Assembly: GCA_021014325.1 (NCBI GenBank)
Contig: CM037472.1
Span: 24,165,063-24,229,062, forward strand
DNA: 64,000 bases
From: Plazaster borealis
Lineage: Eukaryota > Echinodermata > Asteroidea > Forcipulatida > Labidiasteridae
Direction: 5' to 3'
The notes under the pieces are model-generated. The model was not told the DNA's origin, searched no databases, and saw only the letters and a list, made by a program, of their open reading frames with translations. How positions within the stretch are numbered: position 1 is the first letter of the stretch; every line of letters starts with the position of its first letter. Position numbers and translations under genes: made by a program. Shown here piece by piece: positions 58,801 through 64,000 of this stretch.

Positions 58801-61800
58801 CACCATGCCCCATATTTAATACCAAATTCTTTTTCTGTCATTTTCTTTTGGGCCTCAAATCGATCGGATAATTGAAACCTATTATGAACATTTATTTGGC
58901 AATATACACTTTAAATATACAACACAAGAATATTTACAAATACATATCGTACAAATGGCATTCAGGTTACATTGGTAAGCCAAGGTCGCTAAAAAGAGTT
59001 CAAAACAACTTACAAAAAGAGTGGATTTCCCCCCATATCATTCCAATTTTATAAGGTAAAGGCACTTTACCAACCAGAATTGTGACATTGTGCACTTGTT
59101 TAAATGTTTAAAGTTTATGTTGACAGTCCGATGTAACAACCCAATAACTTTTCTCTTGCTAATCTTTAAAAAAACATGTGTGTTTTAAAGAATCCCACTT
59201 TTTAATGTTTTCCTTTTTTGTAAATGATTAAAGTTATATTTTATCTAACTATTTGTGTGTGTGAGATTTTTGTGTCCTAGAGAGGAGAGTCTCCTCGACA
59301 GAAATGTGTTTTCTTTCAGGCAATTAAAAAAAAGTCACCACACCAGTTTGACAACTTTGTTATGTGTACATGTTTATTATTTTTTTAGTACAATGCTTGG
59401 TTCTGGCTTGGCTACTCTGCTAACAAGGCTGAGAAATACGAGACCGCTATGAGGGCGTATCGGAAATGCGTCACCTTGGAGAATGATGTAAGTAGTCTCA
59501 TCAAGCACATTTTCAAATAAGCTGGGGATCAGGTTGGCTCAGTGGTTTCTTTCCCTGCCTTTCACCTCTATGGACCCCGGTTCGAATCCCACCTCAGACC
59601 GGAGCCTTGCATGTGGATTGGGTTTCTGATTGCGTGGGTTTTCCCCCCATTGGGGTTTTCCTCCCACATCTAAAACTGAACATTGCTTCTCGTTTCCTAT
59701 CCATCCTGTTATTGGCGCTAATTGTGCTGTTGGACGTGTAAGAAATAAATATAAATAAATAAATAAATATATACTCGCCTCGTTTTTTTGTCACTCTGTA
59801 ATATTTTGTGGATGATTTCTTACCATCACCTCTGTCTGTTCCAAAGGATTGTGTATGCAGCTTAAGTTTCATTTTTATTTCACTTGATTTGATAATTCAG
59901 CGCCAGTAGTGTCCTTTATGGCAGACATGGCGCATTATAAATGTACACAATTATTGTAAACATTTATTAAAGGTATTATACAGGATTGGTAGAGATGACA
60001 AAATGGTCAGAGACAGTGTTTATGTTTTGTGTGATCAACCATATACAACATGAAATAACAAACCTGTGAAAATTTGGGCTTGGTTCATTTTGGTTGTAAC
60101 AACCGAAATCAGCTGTTATGTTTTTTAGGTTTCAGATACAGTTTTCTCAAATGTGACTTCATTTCAGAGGGAAATATTTCACAGAAAAATGGTTTTAATA
60201 TGAAAAAGTAGATACATATAAAATTTGAAATAACAAGAACTTGCACTAGAGTCATGACAGAATGGATGGTAAAGATTGCATAAGTGTATATAGACCCTTC
60301 ATGTAATGTTTGCCTTAGGCTCAAAAAGCGCAGAACACTTTTGGGTGGTTTCAGGTACTTTACAAAAACTGCAACCGTTACAAAAACTGCTAACGTGACA
60401 AATGCAAAGCGGCCCTCTTTATCGTGTTTCTTGTTGTGTGCAAATCATTGATAACAAATACCCAGCTCTGAGATTGTACTATTGTATCTTTTCATTCAGA
60501 ATGGGAAAGCATGGAATAACTTGTCATCAGCTCTCCTCAATCTCAAACAAAAGTAAGTTTTGTTCACATTCAACAAGATTGAAAGCTTGATCAATGATAA
60601 GAGTCTTCATTAAGAATAAGCTTCCGGCCGACAACCTCACAGATAAAATCTCTCTGAAGACGAGCAGAAAATTCTATATCAATTAGGCTATCTAAATTCT
60701 GTTTCTGCCCAGAACCACTGATAAAGAAAGATTTCATCAACCAGCTTGTCACCCATAAGCTTATTTCTTATTGTGCTTCTTACGCCATGCAAAGCTACAC
60801 ATTGTACTTAACACTCTTCATGTAAAATACAAAGTATACCTTGGGCCAGAAAAGCCTGTAACACTGAAATTTGCTAAGCACAGAAAATCCTGCTTAGCAG
60901 AAACAAGTAGCCAGCCAAACTTCAATAAAGTCTACATTGTTGCGACTGGTGCCCCATTATTTTTGTTTTGCTTAAGCAAAGAAATTTGCTAAGCAGTCTT
61001 TTCTGCTTTAACATCTTTATGAAATTGGTCCCTGGGTCCTACCTGGCAAAGGTCGTGGGTTCGAATCCCACTTGAGTAATATTCCTGTGGATTTGTTTTT
61101 GTTTTCACTCGGGGAAAGTACAGTGAGAGTATATAGTGCTTATCACATGTTGGTGTAGGGTAAAACACTAATAATATGTTAGAACATTGTTGTGATATTA
61201 CCAGAGTTTTATGGCATAACTTCTCAGATTTCATTACTCAAGAGTTTCCAATCTTATCATGTTTTTGATGTCATACTTGTCAGGCCGAAAGCATTCAAGA
61301 CTCTTCAAGAAGCCATCAAGTGTCTGTATGAGTCCCGGGAGATATGGGAAAACTACATGCTGGTAAGAAGACTACATCTCATCGAGATGCTCAATTTTGT
61401 AATGTATAAATTGTCATAATTATATAATTTTTAGTCAGGGGTAATTACCAGGCCATCGTTTGTGTTTGATTGTCTTCCTTTTTTTATTTGTCTCGCTGTA
61501 CTAAGTTAAAGCCTGAATTAACAAATGAATAGATACATAAAGACACAATAAGCACTTTCACTGTAATAATCATTATTATAATAATAGTGGCTTCTCATGT
61601 AGTGCTCAAATCCGTCACTTAGTGGCACTCATGGCACTCCATCATTATTACCCCTGGTCACTAGGCCATATATTTCATTCCTTAAACCATCTCAGCTCCC
61701 TGGGGGAGTATACAGGCTGTGCCGCCAAGTTTGTAGCGCACCAAGCTAAATTGATCACAAGAAGCATCTCTGCCCTCACAGGTACCCATGTACCCCTAAA

Positions 61801-63546
61801 TATGTGCCATCTTGTTCGAGGGACAGGTTTGTTTAATTTTGAATACATCTGGAAGATGTGGAAATTTGAGCACCGGGTCGCAGACAGCAATGAGCACATA
61901 TTACCGTGAAAGTGTTTAATGTAATTGTGTTGGGACCAACTTCATGATGTTGTGGTTCTTACACCAAACCATTCTCTGCGTTTTTTTATCCACTGATAAT
62001 CCCCCGGATAATCTCCAACCTAATCCAGATCAATCCTTTCCTCTAATCCAGGTGAGTGTGGATATAGGAGAGTTCAAGGAATCAATCAGAGCCTTGCATC
62101 GACTGATGGAACTCAAGGAGAAGTATGTGGATGAGGAGGTGTTAGGAATCTTGGTCAAAGCAGTCACTCAGGATTTACCAGATGCTGATGGCAATCCTGG
62201 TATGTAAAATCATTGTCATAATAATACGCAGTTCTTATTTATGATTTTTTGTGGGGGTTTTTTGTGGGGTTTTTTCGTTTTTTTTTCTTCTTCACATTCA
62301 ACAGCACAATTAGGGCCAATAACAGGATGAATAGGAAACGAGAAGTAGTTTTAGATGTTGGAGGAAAACCCCCACGCAATCAGGTAGGGACTGAAAACAC
62401 ACCTGGTCTGAGGTGGGATTCAAACTTGGGTCCACAGAGGTGAACAGCAGGGAAAGAAACTTCTGAGCCAACCTGATATAGTGCTTTATCTTACCAAACC
62501 GGCATCTGGGATCAATCAGTATTTTTACGACAGGGATACAGAGCTATGTTTGAATTAAGAGATCCATAAGGTGATGCAGTGCAATCTGCAGCCAACCATG
62601 CCAGAAACACAAGGGAAAACCCCCAATAAATGTACTGGTTTTTTTGTATATATATTTTTTTATGAGATATCGCCTAACATCACAAAGTCGGACGGCCACT
62701 TCAAGGTGAGGGCTAGACTTAACTGATTTGGGCTGTCAACCCAAATCAACTGCCACCAGGGGCACATTGCCACCTACTCCTGAGGCTGAAACAGGGTTAC
62801 CCCCTTCACAGTCCGTAAGGATGTAGGCATGGGTATCATCCACTAGGAGCCTGGCTGGTAGAGCAGAATGCACTACCTTCCCAATTTTTTGCGAAGCAAT
62901 TATGGTCAAGTGCCTTGCTAAAGGGCTCAAGTGTCATGATCAGGATTCGAACCCACAGACACGTCACAAATGAATAAGTGTCTCTTTCAGAGACGCAAGT
63001 GCCATGACCTGAAACTGAACCCACACTCTAAACTGGAGTCTCGTGCACTAAATCGCTCATCCACAACACTACTCAATCATATCATTTGTTGTTTATGAGT
63101 TTGAGCGCTACTGCTGATCAGAAACGATTCAAGCATGAATCATTTCTTAGATTCAAATGTTTTTGTGTGAAAACTTAACCTGACCATATGATTTTGAAGG
63201 GAATTCTTTCTCAAAATAGTTTATACTATCAACAGCTGCAGTGCTTCTCACCAAGTAAGTTTTTATGGTAATTCCTTATTGGAGTATTTACCAATCTATG
63301 ACCCTACCTCTAAGCCCAGCTACTTTTGAAAATATACTCTTATTTCTAGACTCTACCTCTTTTTTCTCACCCTGAACAATTGATCAGCATGTGATATTTT
63401 CTCTTGCAGCTAGCGATCTCAAAGGGAAGGTGGTGGAATTATTTGGCAGGGTGACTTCCAATGTTACGACCAATGCCAAAGTATGGAAGCTATATGCTCA
63501 ACTCCATGGCAACACCTTAACTGACCTTCCAGACAGTAATGACAAG
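46862..63546 (+). CDS. TTC27: TTC27, tetratricopeptide repeat protein 27 (18 exons, 737 aa visible, 3' end outside window)
   Basis: Exons: 46862-46952, 47613-47814, 48842-48962, 49705-49845, 50782-50884, 51291-51455, 52484-52614, 52976-53088, 54223-54289, 55496-55609, 56891-56986, 57457-57579, 58389-58616, 59389-59487, 60500-60552, 61284-61362, 62052-62199, 63410-63546. All GT-AG, phases consistent. Diagnostic segments: LQLFIQSNWTGPPC, WWNLRCLWIHQQVL, CQYYYEYSRTKEHL, LGKRTRFQQDDKAQL, DLNLNDDTVLNSI, ERAMMQMQ, YEKAWELSGHRNARAMRSLG, AWNNLSSALLNLKQK, FKTLQEAIKCLYES and KVVELFGRVTSNVT. The C-terminal half (residues about 490-640) is a TPR superhelix, a protein-interaction scaffold. The family (yeast Emw1) is conserved but poorly characterised. 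About 110 C-terminal residues are missing because the gene runs off the right edge. The start has good context (CAGCATGGCA). The neighbour across the promoter is DRC7. Confidence 0.95.
47121..47189. repeat. hairpin, TTC27 intron 1
   Basis: Arms GAGGTTTGTTCCGCTATC and GATAGCGGAACAAACCTC with loop CTCCACATGATGGAG, itself palindromic; outer flanks also pair (AGCTAT / ATAGCT). Confidence 0.9.
47441..47527. repeat. hairpin with 39-bp arms, TTC27 intron 1
   Basis: The left arm 47441-47479 and right arm 47488-47527 are near-perfect inverted copies around an 8-bp loop TCACTGTC. The core is GTAACCCTCCATCCTCCC and its inverse. It ends 85 bp before exon 2. Confidence 0.9.
47840..47952. repeat. hairpin with 50-bp arms, TTC27 intron 2
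   Basis: The arms begin TAGACCCAGTAACTGGGG and end with the inverse; the loop is TTTTCGTAC-like. It starts 25 bp after the exon 2 donor, and TGGCGTAACTAG just precedes it. Confidence 0.9.
49451..49612. repeat. GGCCTGATGCTTC-family repeat
   Basis: 'aggcctgattcttcattc', 'aagggcacctctgcaagtga' and 'gaggcaattgcctcagtgaa' match 15817-15985. TTC27 intron 3. Confidence 0.75.
49856..50095 (-). repeat. SINE-A variant next to the TTC27 exon 4 donor
   Basis: It starts about 15 nt after the exon 4 donor (49846) with 'aacctaggaaccctcaaaaa' and ends with a degraded head around 50040-50095 (B box 'gggattcgaagcgggtcc'). It is opposite in orientation to the gene. Confidence 0.75.
50195..50712. repeat. second copy of the intron-6 MITE (19269-19687)
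   Basis: Shares 'aaagtatgtcaaca', 'gatggtagtaagcatcct'-like lines and 'ggttggtacctgcttgtcac' with the copy in the ARM-TIR-SAM gene. An AAT-rich 'tagcgctt' segment is inserted near 50565-50640. TTC27 intron 4. Confidence 0.75.
51517..51600 (-). repeat. SINE-B fragment
   Basis: Minus-strand 3' part of SINE-B: 'ttgaacaaagaaaaaattga' and B box GGTTCAAATCCCAC read on the minus strand, cut off at GCGCTC. TTC27 intron 6. Confidence 0.75.
51615..51945 (-). repeat. SINE-C copy
   Basis: The head on the minus strand is GTGTCGTGGCCGAGCGCTCA at about 51935. The body has 'acctacggctttacgtccca' and 'gataagtgtaactgggttc'. TTC27 intron 6. Confidence 0.85.
53412..53700 (+). repeat. SINE-A copy
   Basis: GGTTGGTGTAGTGGTATCTT head, B box GGTGCAAATCCCACC, body identical in layout to 35091-35370, and an AAATGAAAT tail. 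TTC27 intron 8. Confidence 0.9.
53730..53972. mobile_element. MITE with AGCACTCCACACTAATG ends
   Basis: The left end AGCACTCCACACTAATGACG and right end (inverse of GAGCACTCCGCACTAATG) are inverted, with a second pairing of CTCAAAGTACC and GGGTACT segments inside. TTC27 intron 8. Confidence 0.65.
54000..54150 (+). repeat. SINE-B copy with intact tRNA-like arms
   Basis: The tRNA-like part begins GGCTAGA (about 54053) and ends TCTAGTC (about 54124); these two segments can form a 7-bp acceptor stem. A box TAGCTCAGTTGGTAGAGCG and B box GGTTCAAATCC are intact. It is followed by AATTTTTC, a possible Pol III stop. The anticodon stem is mismatched, so it is a SINE head and not a working tRNA. TTC27 intron 8. 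Confidence 0.85.
54537..54760 (+). repeat. SINE-D copy
   Basis: Head 'ctcggcggtctagcagttaa', B box GGGTTCGAATCCCACCC, body 'gcctgtggatttgttttccg', tail 'tctttatccccgatgcaata'. TTC27 intron 9. Confidence 0.85.
55006..55206. repeat. minisatellite, about 24-bp units
   Basis: Nine imperfect copies of GGGTNCACCAGACCC followed by TAACGAG or AAAAAGC. The two unit types alternate in the middle, giving a higher-order period of about 45-66 bp. TTC27 intron 9. Confidence 0.9.
55620..56342. mobile_element. TIR element at the TTC27 exon 10 donor
   Basis: Inverted ends CCATGGAGGAAGGAAGAGAA on both sides, about 31 bp long, ending near GTTCGAAC. The flanking duplication is TATTA (55615-55619 and 56343-56347). 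A tandem pair of AAGTAGTTCGAACGAGCTTC follows the left end. It is 723 bp with no transposase. It begins 10 nt after the exon 10 donor. Confidence 0.85.
56987..57026 (+). repeat. TTC27: 20-bp tandem duplication at the exon 11 donor
   Basis: GTTTGTACATCATATTGCTG occurs twice, exactly from the first intron base of the exon 11 donor. Both copies start with the same GTTTGT donor sequence. Confidence 0.95.
57858..58020. repeat. uninterrupted copy of the 29610-30420 host repeat
   Basis: 'gtggacctgagcacaaaaga' to 'gcaacacagagctgcgtgag' matches the copy in DRC7 intron 11, without the Harbinger-like insertion and without the internal 75-bp duplication. TTC27 intron 12. Confidence 0.85.
58160..58370 (+). 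repeat. SINE-D copy abutting TTC27 exon 13
   Basis: Head 'ggtctagtggttaagacatc', B box GGGTTCGAATCCCACCC, tail 'tatccccgatgcaaattatt' then 'acatctatta'. It ends about 18 nt before the exon 13 acceptor at 58388. A second, 3'-only fragment precedes it (58020-58130). Confidence 0.85.
59525..59768 (+). repeat. SINE-A variant
   Basis: Head 'caggttggctcagtggtttc', B box GGTTCGAATCCCACC, tail AAATAAATAAATAAAT. TTC27 intron 14. Confidence 0.8.
61030..61170 (+). repeat. SINE-D fragment
   Basis: Starts at the B box region 'tcgtgggttcgaatcccact' and continues with 'cctgtggatttgtttttg' and 'tatagtgcttatcacatg'. The 5' part is replaced by an AATTTCATAG-family repeat. TTC27 intron 15. Confidence 0.75.
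62290..62480 (-). repeat. SINE-A variant
   Basis: Tail at the left ('ccaataacaggatgaatagg'), head at the right ('caggttggctcagaagtttc' on the minus strand), with B box degraded to 'gggattcaaacttgggtcc'. TTC27 intron 17. Confidence 0.75.
62520..63070 (-). repeat. SINE-C fragments, two heads
   Basis: A body at 62560-62640 is followed by 'caagtgccttgctaaagggc' and a B box seen as 'gatcaggattcgaacccaca' (about 62940). A second head fragment at 63000-63070 ('catgacctgaaactgaaccc') suggests two overlapping insertions. TTC27 intron 17. Confidence 0.65.
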
Positions 63547-64000
63547 GTCAGTGCCTTCACTTGTTCTTGTTGCATATGTAATTTTAAATCCTGCCCTAGT
63601 AGTCTGTTGGTATTTTTGGCAGGATTCAAAGCACTCAGTGCTTGTCACACTTTTGTGAAAGGGTCGATCGGAAACCAAATGCTTTTCAGAATTCACATTG
63701 TCTGACATGCTGTCAGTTAAAAACTACAAGAGTATTCCATTTTGAAATTATTCTTGTTATCATACATTTCTAGTAATGAAACCAAGGATGCCTCATAAGT
63801 TAACTTAATCAATGTAGCTTGCGAGTCTGAGGAAACCTGCAAACAAGGGTGCTTGCTATGTGAACCAGAAACACTGAGGTTAACCCCTACTCTTGCACGA
63901 TAAGTGTTCTGGGTTTTTTTTACGTGTACTACCAATCCTAGTACATGGGACCTACAGCTTAATGTCCTATCCGAAGCACAAAGCAATTATGGTAAAGTAT
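63547..64000 (+). other. TTC27: TTC27 intron 18 (partial) with SINE-C
   Basis: After the exon 18 donor (GTCAGT at 63547) no further exon is visible. A SINE-C body on the minus strand fills 63765-64000 ('atgaaaccaaggatgcctca', 'tacatgggacctacagctta'). Confidence 0.75.

Overview
This is eukaryotic (metazoan) genomic DNA. It is AT-rich, with short GT-AG exons scattered through introns and intergenic DNA that are packed with short interspersed elements. I infer an echinoderm, possibly a sea star. The reasons are the invertebrate-type ARM-TIR-SAM protein, the ciliary gene DRC7, and dense families of tRNA-derived SINEs and foldback MITEs that I associate with echinoderm genomes. That is inference; no search was run.

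Four protein-coding genes are supported by manual exon-by-exon translation with consistent splice phases. From left to right: (1) the first coding exon of BPNT1, minus strand, 8968-9093; the rest of the gene was not found and probably lies beyond the left edge. (2) A complete 7-exon gene, plus strand, 13062-20266, 656 aa, with domain order ARM repeats - TIR - SAM. It is related to the NADase SARM1 but with the domains in a different order. (3) A complete 15-exon DRC7 (CCDC135) gene, minus strand, 46109-25929, 863 aa, a nexin-dynein regulatory complex subunit of motile cilia. (4) A TTC27 gene, plus strand, 46862 to beyond the right edge; 18 exons encoding 737 aa are visible and only the C-terminal part is missing.

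DRC7 and TTC27 are head to head, with 752 bp between their start codons, so they probably share a promoter region. BPNT1 and the ARM-TIR-SAM gene are divergent, about 4 kb apart. The ARM-TIR-SAM gene and DRC7 are convergent.

The rest is dominated by repeats: at least four tRNA-derived SINE families (called A, B, C and D here), a TTAA-flanked MITE family (M1), a PIF/Harbinger-like element whose empty site is also present in the window, a pogo-like MITE, several long perfect hairpins, nested insertions, and a 24-bp minisatellite. Many insertions sit within 10-20 bp of splice sites of DRC7 and TTC27.

The most interesting gene is the ARM-TIR-SAM protein. Its TIR domain is encoded by three consecutive symmetric phase 1-1 exons, and its candidate catalytic glutamate (residue 488) is encoded by a codon split by an intron.
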